The notes: generated by a model not told the origin, from the sequence alone. 64,000 nucleotides of DNA from Gelidibacter japonicus (GCF_010725055.1 NZ_BJKB01000009.1:1-64000); one strand, 5' to 3'. Counted from the first letter of the stretch, positions 17,265-26,579 are shown. A program made the numbers and translations.

Positions 17265-18569
17265 GTGGGTAAATTCAATAATTATATCAATGAACACGTG
17301 TTGTTTAAGGTGGCCAATCTCAATACGGCAACCATAATCACAAAAATTGTTGCCGGTATTCTGACCTCTAAGGCTATTGCTATTTTTATAGGGGTGGAAG
17401 GTATGGCGCTTATAGGTAATCTCAGGAATTTCTTAGGGGCTATCCATTCCTTCTCCATTTTAGGAGTTTATAATGGATTGGTCAAATCGATATCAGAGGT
17501 TAAAAATGATGTTTTAAAACTAAGTCAGACCTTATCAACGGCATATTATTTAGGTTTTTTCTCTACCTTACTGATTGCTTTTTTGAGTTATTATAATGCA
17601 GAATCCATTAATGATTTCTTATTTGCGACTCATTATAATTATGCCTACATCATTAAGATCATGGCTCTGGCACTACCGTTCTACGCCCTGAACATGTTTA
17701 GCTTTGCTATAATGAACGGTTTCTCAAAGTATAAAATTTTACTGATCATCAATATAATTGGTCAGATTTTAGGCCTTTCAATTACCCTGATTTTAATCTA
17801 TCAATATAATATTGATGGGGCCATGATTGCGGCGGTCATTGCACCTTCACTTATTTTTCTGATTACTTTTATCGGCTTTGTCAACCAGCGCAGCCTGGTG
17901 TCGTCGGTGAGAATATCGAACGTTACGCTTGGGGTGTTGAAAAAATTTGCACCATTTGCTACGATGGCCTTGGTGACTGCCATTGCCATTCCGATGGTAT
18001 CCATTGTCATCAGGAACTATATAATTGATGAGGTTGGGATAAAGGAAGCTGGGCATTGGGAAGCCATGCAGCGCATTTCGGATTACTATCTCATGTTTAT
18101 CAATTCGTTAATGACCCTATATTTTTTACCGAGATTTAGTGAGATCGAGAGCAAAAAAGAATTTAGGATGGAAGTCTTCAATTTCTATAAAACCGCTATG
18201 CCTATATTTGGAATGGGGCTGGTCATCATCTATTTGTTGCGCTCTTTTTTGGTGCCGCTCATGTTTTCAGAAGCCTTTAAACCGACCGAGGATTTGTTTT
18301 TATGGCAGCTGCTGGGCGATTTTGTAAAAGTATTATCCATAGTGATTGCCTATCAGTTTATCGCTAAAAAAATGTTTACGCATTTTATTATTATTGAAGT
18401 CTTTTTGGTGATCATCATGTATTTGTCCAGTGTTTATTTGATTGATATTTTTGGTGTCAAAGGTGCAGTCATGGGCCATTTTGTGAGCTATTTGATGCAT
18501 TATGGCATTATTTTATTGATATTTGGAAGTTCGCTTTTTGGAGTGATTGCCAATACCAACGACGACTAA
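17265..18569 (+). CDS. wzx: WzxE-like polysaccharide flippase, first copy
   Basis: A 434-residue integral membrane protein of the MOP/Wzx group that flips undecaprenyl-diphosphate-linked repeat units. It carries WzxE-type signatures: LTSKAIAIFIGVEGMALIGNLRNF near the N-terminus, then the central EAMQRISDYYLMFINS and LFLWQLLGDFVKVLS. The start is GTG at 17265, immediately after the stop of the aminotransferase gene. WecE followed by WzxE is also the order in the enterobacterial common antigen locus. The next gene is a collinear paralogue. Confidence 0.85.
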   Translation: MGKFNNYINEHVLFKVANLNTATIITKIVAGILTSKAIAIFIGVEGMALIGNLRNFLGAIHSFSILGVYNGLVKSISEVKNDVLKLSQTLSTAYYLGFFSTLLIAFLSYYNAESINDFLFATHYNYAYIIKIMALALPFYALNMFSFAIMNGFSKYKILLIINIIGQILGLSITLILIYQYNIDGAMIAAVIAPSLIFLITFIGFVNQRSLVSSVRISNVTLGVLKKFAPFATMALVTAIAIPMVSIVIRNYIIDEVGIKEAGHWEAMQRISDYYLMFINSLMTLYFLPRFSEIESKKEFRMEVFNFYKTAMPIFGMGLVIIYLLRSFLVPLMFSEAFKPTEDLFLWQLLGDFVKVLSIVIAYQFIAKKMFTHFIIIEVFLVIIMYLSSVYLIDIFGVKGAVMGHFVSYLMHYGIILLIFGSSLFGVIANTNDD

Positions 18570-18587
18570 CGCATACCAAAACATATA

Positions 18588-19892
18588 TTGATATTGAAAA
18601 GAATATTCCAATATATCAACAGTAACCTGCTTCTCAAAATAGCATCATTTAACTCTGTTGCTGTTTTAACAAAAGTGGTGGCTGGGTTCCTTACGTCAAA
18701 GGCAATTGCTGTTTTTATTGGAGCGGAGGGATTGGCTTTAATCGGAAATTTAAGAAATTTTCTCACCACAGTCGAGTCGTTCTCCACATTGGGCTTTACA
18801 AACGGCATCGTTAAATATGTTGCCGAGTACAAAGAAGATAAAGCCAAACTTAATGAAGCTGTGGGTACGGTCTTGACTACACTTCTGATAACTGTACTCG
18901 TCATTTCCTTGATCATCTATTTTAATGCTGAAACTATAGACGTTTGGATTTTTGGTTCCCAGGAATCGTATGTTTTTATAATAAAGCTTTTAGCCCTTAT
19001 GCTCCCTTTTTATGGGATGAATTTAGTATTGCTGGCAATAATCAACGGACTTTCTAGATACAAAGCTTTCGTTAAAATCAATATTTACAGCCAGGTTTTT
19101 GGGCTCTTAGTGACCTTGCTATTGATCTGGAAGCATCAATTGAATGGTGCATTGATAGCAGCTGTAGCGATTCCAGGATTGTTGTTTTTTGTCACTTTGT
19201 TCAGTTTTTTTGATATTAGACAATTTTTAAAGCCCGTCAAATTGTCGGGAATCAAACAGAACGTTCTTAAAAACTTCAGTCATTATTCTGTAATGGCCCT
19301 GTTTTCTGCAGCGGTCATGCCTTTGGTTTTTGTATTTATCAGAAATTATTTGATTGACCATGTCAGTATGAAAGATGCTGGATTTTGGGAAGCTATACGA
19401 CGAATTTCCAATTATTATCTGATGTTTGTGAACTCCTTACTGGCCTTATATATTTTACCCCGATTTTCAGAAATAACAAACGCCTTCGATTTCAGAAAAG
19501 AGATCGGTCATTTTTATAAAACCGTGCTTCCCGTTTTCGGAACGGCTTTGGTGGTCATCTATTTTTTGAGATCATATATAGTTACCATCTTATTTACCAA
19601 CGAATTCCAACCGGTTGAAGATCTTTTTATGTGGCAGTTATTGGGCGATTTCTTAAGAGTGATTGCCTCTGTTATTGCGTATCAATTGATCGCTAAAAAA
19701 ATGGTCTCATACTATATTGGAATTGAGTTGTTTTCTCTCATTACTTTATATCTTGCCAGCATTTATTTTATTGATATTTATGGGGCAAAGGGAGCCGTTA
19801 TTGCGCATTTTGTTAACTTCGCTCTTCATCTGATTGTTATTGCCACTGTTTTTAAGAAGCTGTTGTTTAGCAAACAAAATTTTGAAATATGA
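18588..19892 (+). CDS. wzx: WzxE-like polysaccharide flippase, second copy
   Basis: Also exactly 434 residues and alignable with the preceding protein along its whole length (LTSKAIAVFIGAEGLALIG; EAIRRISNYYLMFVNS; LFMWQLLGDFLRVIAS), but clearly diverged. The start is probably TTG at 18588 (MILKRIF) or TTG at 18594; there is no ATG near. The two flippases may handle different lipid-linked oligosaccharides, or form one heteromeric unit. It overlaps the acyltransferase gene by four bases. Confidence 0.85.
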   Translation: MILKRIFQYINSNLLLKIASFNSVAVLTKVVAGFLTSKAIAVFIGAEGLALIGNLRNFLTTVESFSTLGFTNGIVKYVAEYKEDKAKLNEAVGTVLTTLLITVLVISLIIYFNAETIDVWIFGSQESYVFIIKLLALMLPFYGMNLVLLAIINGLSRYKAFVKINIYSQVFGLLVTLLLIWKHQLNGALIAAVAIPGLLFFVTLFSFFDIRQFLKPVKLSGIKQNVLKNFSHYSVMALFSAAVMPLVFVFIRNYLIDHVSMKDAGFWEAIRRISNYYLMFVNSLLALYILPRFSEITNAFDFRKEIGHFYKTVLPVFGTALVVIYFLRSYIVTILFTNEFQPVEDLFMWQLLGDFLRVIASVIAYQLIAKKMVSYYIGIELFSLITLYLASIYFIDIYGAKGAVIAHFVNFALHLIVIATVFKKLLFSKQNFEI

Positions 19893-20464
19893 GCCAGAGT
19901 CTAAAATCAAAATATGTTGAATTGGTGATGTATTTGAAAAGAATATATTACAGAATGGCTTCTACTAATGGGCAAATCAACGGAAAATATAGGGCAGTTC
20001 AACCTGTAGTTATTAAAGGTAAAGGACAGGTGGTTTTCGGTCAGAATGTTCAATTTGGGGTTGTAAATTCACCTATGTTTTATAACACCTATGCTTATAT
20101 TGAGGCTCGTACAGAAAATTCAAGTATTAGTTTTGGTCATAATGTGAGTATCAACAATCAATTTACAGTCGTTTCTGAATTGGGAGTTGCTATTCATGAT
20201 GACGTTCTTATAGGCTTAAACTGTGCCATATACGACAGTAATTTTCATGACTTGGATCAAACAAATCGGAAGAACACTGATCCAAATCCCGAAAAGGTGA
20301 TCATTGAGAGAAATGTTTTTATTGGTAACAACGTGACCATTTTAAAAGGAGTCACCATTGGTGAAAATAGTGTGGTAGCCGCAGGAGCAATGGTCTTACA
20401 AAGCTTTCCAGCCAATGTGGTCATTGGTGGTTCTCCTGCAAAAATACTAAAAGACCTCACTTAG
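19889..20464 (+). CDS. Hexapeptide-repeat (LbH) O- or N-acyltransferase
   Basis: A 191-residue left-handed beta-helix protein of the maltose/galactoside acetyltransferase-like group. The repeats run from about residue 60 (KGQVVFGQNVQFG) through VIIERNVFIGNNVTILKGVTIGENSVVAAGAMV; the probable catalytic histidine is in DSNFHDLD. In the Fuc3NAc pathway the acetyltransferase FdtC is also of this fold, so it could N-acetylate the amino sugar made by the aminotransferase, or O-acetylate the polymer. It is the last gene of the 15142-20464 unit. Confidence 0.8.
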   Translation: MSQSLKSKYVELVMYLKRIYYRMASTNGQINGKYRAVQPVVIKGKGQVVFGQNVQFGVVNSPMFYNTYAYIEARTENSSISFGHNVSINNQFTVVSELGVAIHDDVLIGLNCAIYDSNFHDLDQTNRKNTDPNPEKVIIERNVFIGNNVTILKGVTIGENSVVAAGAMVLQSFPANVVIGGSPAKILKDLT

Positions 20465-20706
20465 TTTTTGCTCCAGGAGTCAAGATACTGTTTTGCAATA
20501 TTTTTATATTCATGATTCCGACCAAAAAGCGTTCTTGTATTTTTGGAAATCATAAAATCTTTTCAGGATGTTCAATCAACAAAAATAGTTTTTCAGATGC
20601 AATGGCGATGTTGGTGGGTGAAGTTGGAATTGGTTTATAGTGCTGTTATGTCTGATGTCCATGATGAACACTTATTGGATCAGGTTAGTAGTCAACTCTT
20701 ATGTTA
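20461..20706 (-). pseudogene. Remnant of a glycosyltransferase C-terminus
   Basis: The minus strand encodes a decayed copy of the C-terminal end of a protein like the GT at 21613-22755. ISKNTRTLF and HEYKNIAKQYLDSW match ISKNARAFI and HDYITIAQKYLEVW of that protein. Upstream, EKLFLLIEHPEKIL matches AKLEWLILNPENIL, but a one-base loss puts it in another frame, and two further in-frame stops follow. No start or catalytic part is left in the window. It shows that a glycosyltransferase was lost between 19889 and 20777. Confidence 0.7.
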
Positions 20707-20776
20707 AGTGATTATTGTAATTTTTTTCTGTACAAGAAGATATGACTCTAAGAGATAAATAACTTATGGTATAAAA

Positions 20777-21604
20777 TTATTTACCGAGCAACCTCTCTTT
20801 TAAATAGATTTTAGTTCGATAATAAAATCGATAAGGGATCATCAAGGTATTGTAAAGTACTATGGAGCTGTTAGGGTTGTCAAACGTCAATTTATCTAAT
20901 CCAAATTCTTCTATGTGTAGGTTGGAAACTTTTTTTAGAGCTTTTATTTTATCATTGGTGAGATTCCCCTTATGGATTAATTGAATCCACATAGGCTTAG
21001 AATCATACGTTATGATGTTATCAAGTGATTTCCAATCATTATGATCTTTTGAAATCACAGTTTTAAAATCTCGAACGGATTCCACTAAGCTTATAAACGG
21101 ATTATATTGTGACCTGTAAGCTCTCAAATCTGTCTCTTTATTGTTAATACTGACTTGATACCCTTCAATTAAATCGATAATAGTTTTATCCTTTTCCACT
21201 GACAAGGATTGGATCGTATCAATAAAATCCTTAAGGATGATGTCGTCATTGTCCAATCGTGTGGTAATGATGTACTTATCGTTTTTGTTTAGCTGTGAGG
21301 TTATAAATTCAATCAATGCGCTTTGTAAAGACTTAAATCCATCAATAAATAAAGGATATATATTAGTGCCTTTAGTCGCAATGTGCTCAATTTTTTCTTT
21401 ATAGACGGAAGGTGTTTGAGTATCGAAAAGAATGCACCAATAAAATTTTTGATTGGTTTGGTTTTCTACAGAGGGAAAGCAGTAGGTTTCAAATAATCTG
21501 AACCGCTCATGGAGCCATTCTTCTGTAATGACCTGTTGACCACTTTTGGTGTGTTTCCAATGTTCATTTTTAAGATTGAAACGTGTTATTAAAAAATGTT
21601 TCAT
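20777..21604 (-). CDS. Rhamnosyltransferase-like glycosyltransferase (PF11316-like)
   Basis: A 275-residue protein resembling the putative rhamnosyltransferase family: the N-terminal FLITRFNLK, the CILFDTQTP strand, and TRLDNDDIILKDFID, which provides the acidic metal/nucleotide-binding motif. The C-terminus is basic (KIYLKERLLGK), consistent with peripheral membrane attachment. The sugar specificity is not known. It is followed on the minus strand by the GT remnant at 20461-20706 and preceded by another glycosyltransferase (8-base gap). Confidence 0.8.
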   Translation of the reverse strand: MKHFLITRFNLKNEHWKHTKSGQQVITEEWLHERFRLFETYCFPSVENQTNQKFYWCILFDTQTPSVYKEKIEHIATKGTNIYPLFIDGFKSLQSALIEFITSQLNKNDKYIITTRLDNDDIILKDFIDTIQSLSVEKDKTIIDLIEGYQVSINNKETDLRAYRSQYNPFISLVESVRDFKTVISKDHNDWKSLDNIITYDSKPMWIQLIHKGNLTNDKIKALKKVSNLHIEEFGLDKLTFDNPNSSIVLYNTLMIPYRFYYRTKIYLKERLLGK

Positions 21605-21612
21605 TTTGATTT

Positions 21613-22755
21613 TTAATTAGGTTTCCAAACTTCAAGATACTTTTGGGCAATAGTAATATAATCATGTTCCTTTTCGATAAATGCGCGAGCATTTTTTGAT
21701 ATTTTCAATATGTTTTCAGGATTTAAAATCAGCCACTCCAATTTTGCTGAAATTTTATTTGCGTCTGGCAATGCATTGATTGCAACAGTATCAGCTTCTA
21801 TATTGTAATAGTCTAACCATTCTTGTTCAGCACCAGTAAATACCACTTTGCCCTTTGCCATTGCCTCTAATGCATTATAACCTTGGTCGTAAGCATAAAC
21901 CTGATCTAAGAGAATATGACAAGCATCATAAACCTTTATATAATCATTATATGGGATATCCTCGGTTCTTATCACTTTGACTTTATCTGGGAATTTATTC
22001 TTAATTATCTCAATGGCCTCGTCAAAGAACACATTTCCTTTTTTAATGTAGTTTTGTGAATTGACCCCATGAAAAATGATGATTTTATTGGTCATAGACA
22101 AAGGGATGAATTCTATTTTGTTGTAATTTATTGGATTTGGAACGAGTCCCAGGTATTTTGGATGGTTGAGTAAGGGTAAATGGTAATCAATATCTGAAGC
22201 AAGAACGCCGTTTACATGTTTAAAAATAAAATCATGTAGTTTGATAGCAGGTCTCTGAAGTTTCAAAAAAATGAATTTATAGTATTCTTTTAAATTTGGG
22301 TTTTCATGATATGGTGTTAAGATTGAATATTTGAACTTCTTATCATAGGCATATTTGACACTTAAATGATCTATTCCGCACGAAAGCAAGAACATTTTTT
22401 TATTGTTTTTAATTATCTTTTTAAGTAGCCAAATTTCGAGCGTCGCATTTGTTTTAATGCTGTTTTCGTTAATCAGTTGTACGGTGTCAAATTCCTTTAG
22501 TTTTGGTAAGAGTCTGTAAAACCTAATAGCGGACTCAATTTGTTGTAAATTTAAACCTGTCAGTCGGTTGATCAGTATTGAGAATAATTTTAATTTAGGT
22601 CGAGAGAAAATTGATGCGCCGTAATTGTAATCCACAGGAAACTGTTTGAATCCATCCTCTGTACCAACTAGTATAACGTTATGTCCTAGTTTGATCAATC
22701 CTTCTTTTAAGGAATTGTGCAAACGGCTGTATTCACCAATTAAAAGAATGTTCAT
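21613..22755 (-). CDS. GT-B family glycosyltransferase
   Basis: A 380-residue enzyme with a two-domain GT-B layout: N-terminal MNILLIGEYSRLHNSLKEGL, the interdomain LVPNPIN, and the C-terminal donor region with the acidic DQGYNALEAMAKGKVVFTG (an E-x7-E-like GT4 motif). I start at 22755 (MNILLIGEY); 18 residues of an upstream extension do not fit the family start. It shares its C-terminal sequence with the remnant at 20461-20706. It is divergent from the GT4 gene at 22809, with 53 bases between them. Confidence 0.8.
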   Translation of the reverse strand: MNILLIGEYSRLHNSLKEGLIKLGHNVILVGTEDGFKQFPVDYNYGASIFSRPKLKLFSILINRLTGLNLQQIESAIRFYRLLPKLKEFDTVQLINENSIKTNATLEIWLLKKIIKNNKKMFLLSCGIDHLSVKYAYDKKFKYSILTPYHENPNLKEYYKFIFLKLQRPAIKLHDFIFKHVNGVLASDIDYHLPLLNHPKYLGLVPNPINYNKIEFIPLSMTNKIIIFHGVNSQNYIKKGNVFFDEAIEIIKNKFPDKVKVIRTEDIPYNDYIKVYDACHILLDQVYAYDQGYNALEAMAKGKVVFTGAEQEWLDYYNIEADTVAINALPDANKISAKLEWLILNPENILKISKNARAFIEKEHDYITIAQKYLEVWKPN

Positions 22756-22808
22756 TAATTGTATATTTGATTTTGTAAACTTAATCAAAATAAAAGTAGT
22801 TGATAGCA

Positions 22809-23903
22809 ATGGATTCTTTGGCAGAACCTAAATTAAAAATATGTTTGGTGTCTATTTCTTTGGCTAAAGGAGGAGCTGAGCGTTCGACTGCTATTTTAAC
22901 CAAGATGCTCCATGACGAGGGTTTTGACGTGCATATTGTGTTGCTCAATGATGTCATCGACTATGAATTCAAAGGAAAACTTTTTAATTTAGGAGTGGAT
23001 AAAACAGGTTCTGATACGCCATGGAAACGGCTTCGTCGCACCCAAAAATTAAGAAAATATCTAATAAAGGAAAATTTCGATTATATCATCGATACCCGAG
23101 CGAGACGTTCAGTAGTGATAGAATGGATTTATTTGAATTATGTATATCTAAACCTAAAGTTCATTTATATCGTTCACAGTTGGAAACTTGAAAATTACCT
23201 AACCAAGAACAATTGGATGGCAAAATCAATGATTAAGAGATCCCATAAAATTATTGGAGTATCTAAGGCCATTTCTGAAAGGATCAATTCAGAATTCAAG
23301 ACACAAAATGCACTGACCATTTATAATTCAGTTGAGAGTTTCAAGAAACAACAAAATGGAAATGAAATTCAGCAGCCTTATATCCTTTTCTTGGGCCGAA
23401 TAGATGAAAAGGTGAAGAATTTGTCGTTGTTGATTGCGGCGTATAATCAATCACAATTGCCTAATAACGGGGTTCGACTTTATATAGTAGGAGATGGGGA
23501 TGACAAGGATTTAGTGCAGCAAAAAATCAATTCGTATAAGCTCCAAAATCAGATCAAAATACTTCCTTTTACGGCCAACATTTATTTCATGTTAAAAGAC
23601 AGCTTATTTTTGGTATTGACCAGTCGATATGAAGGATTTCCGATGGTTTTGATAGAAGCGCTTTCTGTGGGAACCCCCGTCATTTCAGTAAAGTGTAAAA
23701 GTGGACCATCAGAAATCGTTGATCACGAAAAAAACGGACTATTAGTGGAAAATCATAACCCTAAAGCATTAGCCCAAGCTTTTGACCGGTTTTTGTTGGA
23801 TACGGATATCTACAACACATGTAAGTCAAACAGCAAACAAAGCGTAGCCCATCTTAATCAAAAAATCATTGGAGAGCAATGGTCAAATATCTTAAAGTCA
23901 TGA
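22809..23903 (+). CDS. GT4 family glycosyltransferase
   Basis: A 364-residue GT-B enzyme. SISLAKGGAERS is the acceptor-domain glycine-rich start, and EGFPMVLIEALSVGTPVIS is the typical E-x7-E donor-sugar motif. The ATG at 22809 (MDSLAEP) is preferred over a TTG nine bases upstream. It overlaps the FdtA-like gene by four bases (ATGA), so sugar synthesis and transfer are coupled here. The sugar transferred is not known, but the FdtA product derivative is a natural candidate. Confidence 0.85.
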   Translation: MDSLAEPKLKICLVSISLAKGGAERSTAILTKMLHDEGFDVHIVLLNDVIDYEFKGKLFNLGVDKTGSDTPWKRLRRTQKLRKYLIKENFDYIIDTRARRSVVIEWIYLNYVYLNLKFIYIVHSWKLENYLTKNNWMAKSMIKRSHKIIGVSKAISERINSEFKTQNALTIYNSVESFKKQQNGNEIQQPYILFLGRIDEKVKNLSLLIAAYNQSQLPNNGVRLYIVGDGDDKDLVQQKINSYKLQNQIKILPFTANIYFMLKDSLFLVLTSRYEGFPMVLIEALSVGTPVISVKCKSGPSEIVDHEKNGLLVENHNPKALAQAFDRFLLDTDIYNTCKSNSKQSVAHLNQKIIGEQWSNILKS

Positions 23904-24298
23904 AAAGAGTAGAACTTATAACCATCCCCAAAATTGAAGATACAAGAGGGAATCTCGCCGTTATAGAAAAAGAGTGTATTCCGTTCGAAATAAAAAGAGT
24001 GTATTATTTATACGATGTGCCAACCGGGGCCTATCGGGGAGCACATGCCCACAAAGAACAGAGCGAGTTATTGATTGCCTTGAGCGGTAGTTTTGAAGTG
24101 GTTTTGGACGATGGTTTTGAAACTCGAAGAATCATGTTGAACCAGCCCAATAAGGGCTTGCTCGTTCCTACGATGATGTGGCGTGAACTCGATAACTTTT
24201 CCTCCGGGGCCGTTTGTTTGGTATTGGCCTCTGATACGTTTGATGAAGCAGATTATATAAGGGATTATAAGGAATTCAAACTATTTAAAAGCACTTAA
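23900..24298 (+). CDS. fdtA: Sugar 3,4-ketoisomerase, FdtA/QdtA-like (WxcM-like cupin)
   Basis: A 132-residue cupin that converts dTDP-4-keto-6-deoxyglucose to the 3-keto isomer, the step before 3-amination. The catalytic pair His49 and His51 lies in YRGAHAHKE, at the same positions as in characterised FdtA; DTRGNLAVIE and MWRELDNFSSGAVCLVLASD are further family signatures. The ATG at 23900 overlaps the stop of the GT4 gene; an upstream ATG at 23879 is unlikely. FdtA (Fuc3N) and QdtA (Qui3N) specificity cannot be told apart here. The last 18 bases overlap the convergent GT2 gene. Confidence 0.85.
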   Translation: MKRVELITIPKIEDTRGNLAVIEKECIPFEIKRVYYLYDVPTGAYRGAHAHKEQSELLIALSGSFEVVLDDGFETRRIMLNQPNKGLLVPTMMWRELDNFSSGAVCLVLASDTFDEADYIRDYKEFKLFKST

Positions 24299-25210
24299 AT
24301 GAATCCCTAAATGCTGCATTCGTTTTTTGAAAAAATGTAAACACCGAATCACACTGGTTGGTTGTTTTAATAAAAACTGCTGTTTTTTATTCAAATTGTT
24401 ATAATCGATCTCTTTTTCAAATCTTTTAAAACTAGTGGGATCATTTTCCAATTTCGATAAAATGGCCATCGAAAATCGATTCAAGTCTATAAATTTTTTC
24501 AAACCTGGATTGACGGATTCAAATTGTACATAATTATCAAACCTAGGCTTATCCGCACGCTTGGTTCTATTGGAAAGACTCCTTTTAGCATAGCGATAGG
24601 TGACAAGCACTTTATTAATAAAAACAATTTTGTAGTCTAATCCAATACGTATCCACAAATCTGTGTCCTGTCCACTTTTTAGGGAAGTATCGTAAGTGCC
24701 AACTCTGTCGAAAACACTCTGGTGGACAACAGTGCTAGAGCTAGTCAACACTGTATTGATATAACTTGATTCAAAATAATCAACGATATAGATGTCTTTG
24801 TCTCTGATATCTTTGATAGAGTAAACTGAACGGATAACACCATTTGATGTTTCTATATTTACTGCGGTGGCAAATACATGATGGTCAGGATGGGATTTAA
24901 TAAGCTGCTTTATGGTTTCAAGATAGTTTTCTTGCCAAATGTCGTCGGCATCCAAAAGTGCTAGATACGGTCCACTTGCTTTTGAGATGGCCGCGTTTCT
25001 AGCTGAGGAGGCGCCTCTATTGTCTTGTTTAAAATACTTGATTCTAGGGTCTGAAATTGAATTTACCACAGCCTCACTTCCATCAGTTGAACCGTCATTG
25101 ACTACAATAACTTCAAAGTCCTCGAAAGTTTGTGCCAACACACTTTCTATTGTGGCCTTGATATGCTTTTCTTTATTGTAAAGCGAAATGATTATGGAGA
25201 AAAACGACAT
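24281..25210 (-). CDS. GT2 glycosyltransferase
   Basis: A 309-residue GT-A enzyme: SIIISLYNKEKHIKATIESV, VVNDGSTDGS, RGASSARNAAI, and the metal-binding DADD in LALLDADDIW (about residues 89-92). The C-terminal region is basic and may sit on the membrane. It directly follows another GT2 gene with no gap, so the two probably add successive sugars to the same glycan. Convergent overlap of 18 bases with fdtA. Confidence 0.85.
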   Translation of the reverse strand: MSFFSIIISLYNKEKHIKATIESVLAQTFEDFEVIVVNDGSTDGSEAVVNSISDPRIKYFKQDNRGASSARNAAISKASGPYLALLDADDIWQENYLETIKQLIKSHPDHHVFATAVNIETSNGVIRSVYSIKDIRDKDIYIVDYFESSYINTVLTSSSTVVHQSVFDRVGTYDTSLKSGQDTDLWIRIGLDYKIVFINKVLVTYRYAKRSLSNRTKRADKPRFDNYVQFESVNPGLKKFIDLNRFSMAILSKLENDPTSFKRFEKEIDYNNLNKKQQFLLKQPTSVIRCLHFFKKRMQHLGIHLSAFK

Positions 25211-26104
25211 TTATTGTATGTAAAGAGTGCAAAGGTAACCTAATCTGCAGAAATCAAAAATGAATAATGAGGGTTTGCTAGAAAGTAAATTCCTCTTAAA
25301 ATTGTTTCTGAATAACTTATAAATTATAGCTAATACATAATGAAGTCCGAGTCTTTTGAGCTTGAAAAAGATTCGTGATATTTTGGTGTAATCCTCTGGA
25401 ATAAGCCCTTGTTTTAAAAGCAAGAACAAGGCATCAACCGACTCCATGGATTTCTTGAGAAATTGCTTGCTGTCTTCCAGGCCTAAATGGTATGTTGGGT
25501 TTTCAATATGTTCTACGTTTATGTTTTTTAACTTCAAGTTATAAGAAAAGAGGGTGTCCTCATGTCTTAAATTGGGTATGTTCTCATTAAAAGATACTTT
25601 GGAAAACACACTTTTATGAATTAGAAAATTTAAGGTTAAAAACGCTATATACGTATTCTTATTTCGCTCTTCTGAAGAAAGCACCTCACGTTTGTTGCCA
25701 TATATCCAGCGCAGTAAATTAGTTTGGTCTGGTTTTTCTTCAGAATATAAAATGCCACCATAAATAACTTCTGAGTTTACCTTAATTGATCGTAGGTATT
25801 TGGGGATGAAATTTCTGTTTTTTGGTAAGACATCAGCATCTAGAAATAACAACCACTCAAAACTTGCATCCTTCGCCAATAGATTTCGAACCGCACTTCG
25901 GCCTATGTTCTGATTTAAAATATGGTAAGAGGTGTATTCTAAATTATTAATAGATTGGTTGGACTCAATAATGGCTTGGTTGGTAGAGCCATCATCATGA
26001 GCTAAAATCTCAAAGACAATTCCAGCTTCTGTAAGTTGCCGATGGAGATCTTTAACCAAAGGGATGATGTTATAATTGTATACAGGAATTAATACCGAAA
26101 TCAT
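25211..26104 (-). CDS. GT2 glycosyltransferase
   Basis: A 297-residue GT-A enzyme with MISVLIPVYNYN, AHDDGST, GRSAVRNLLA and LFLDADVLP as the metal-binding motif. FKLKRLGLHYVLAIIYKLF near the C-terminus is a basic amphipathic stretch that may bind the membrane. It is the first gene of a two-gene unit with 24281-25210. Upstream on the same strand is a truncated C-terminal end of another transferase-like gene (26124-26246), suggesting loss of a neighbour. Confidence 0.85.
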   Translation of the reverse strand: MISVLIPVYNYNIIPLVKDLHRQLTEAGIVFEILAHDDGSTNQAIIESNQSINNLEYTSYHILNQNIGRSAVRNLLAKDASFEWLLFLDADVLPKNRNFIPKYLRSIKVNSEVIYGGILYSEEKPDQTNLLRWIYGNKREVLSSEERNKNTYIAFLTLNFLIHKSVFSKVSFNENIPNLRHEDTLFSYNLKLKNINVEHIENPTYHLGLEDSKQFLKKSMESVDALFLLLKQGLIPEDYTKISRIFFKLKRLGLHYVLAIIYKLFRNNFKRNLLSSKPSLFIFDFCRLGYLCTLYIQ

Positions 26105-26123
26105 TTAAAATGAATAAGAGATT

Positions 26124-26246
26124 TAAAAATACATTTTTTTGAAGGCTTTGAGAAGGTCTTTAGCACCAAAACTTAATATTGTATCAATTCCTAGCTGGAG
26201 TAAATCTATGAAAATTCTCGGGTTAAATGGGAGTTTATAACATATC
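26124..26246 (-). pseudogene. C-terminal remnant of a probable glycosyltransferase
   Basis: An open frame of about 40 codons ends with PFNPRIFIDLLQLG and SFGAKDLLKAFKKMYF followed by a stop; upstream it is closed by a stop and there is no start. Its amphipathic, lysine-rich end looks like the membrane-binding tail of a GT2 protein and is far more protein-like than its surroundings. It lies 20 bases before the GT2 start at 26104. Confidence 0.5.
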
Positions 26247-26579
26247 TATGAGAAAAATAAAAAAAGGGTAAAAAGCACAAACAATCGTTTATAAAAATGC
26301 CTGATCTAAAATTGCATGTTTTTTTGTGGATACCTATTATTTTAGTGACTCGCCGTTAAAACATAGCTATAAGTTTTATGCGAACAAATTCAGGGCGCAG
26401 CCAGAAGATGCTGTTGCAAACGTCATTTTAGTCCTTGATGCGCATTTCCGAATGTTGCTCAGAATATTTTAAGAAAGGCATAGGTAAGAATCTTCAATAT
26501 ATATAAGTAGAAAACGAAGTAATTGGTAAATTAAATACTAATCTTCTTAAATGGTATAATAATTGTATTTTTTTGTTTT
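26247..26579. other. Gap upstream of beta-helix gene
   Basis: No gene recognised. A 20-codon minus-strand frame around 26370-26440 reads like protein (MTFATASSGCALNLFA) but has no context. The plus-strand gene starts directly after an AT-rich stretch ending in TTTTTTTG. Confidence 0.4.
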
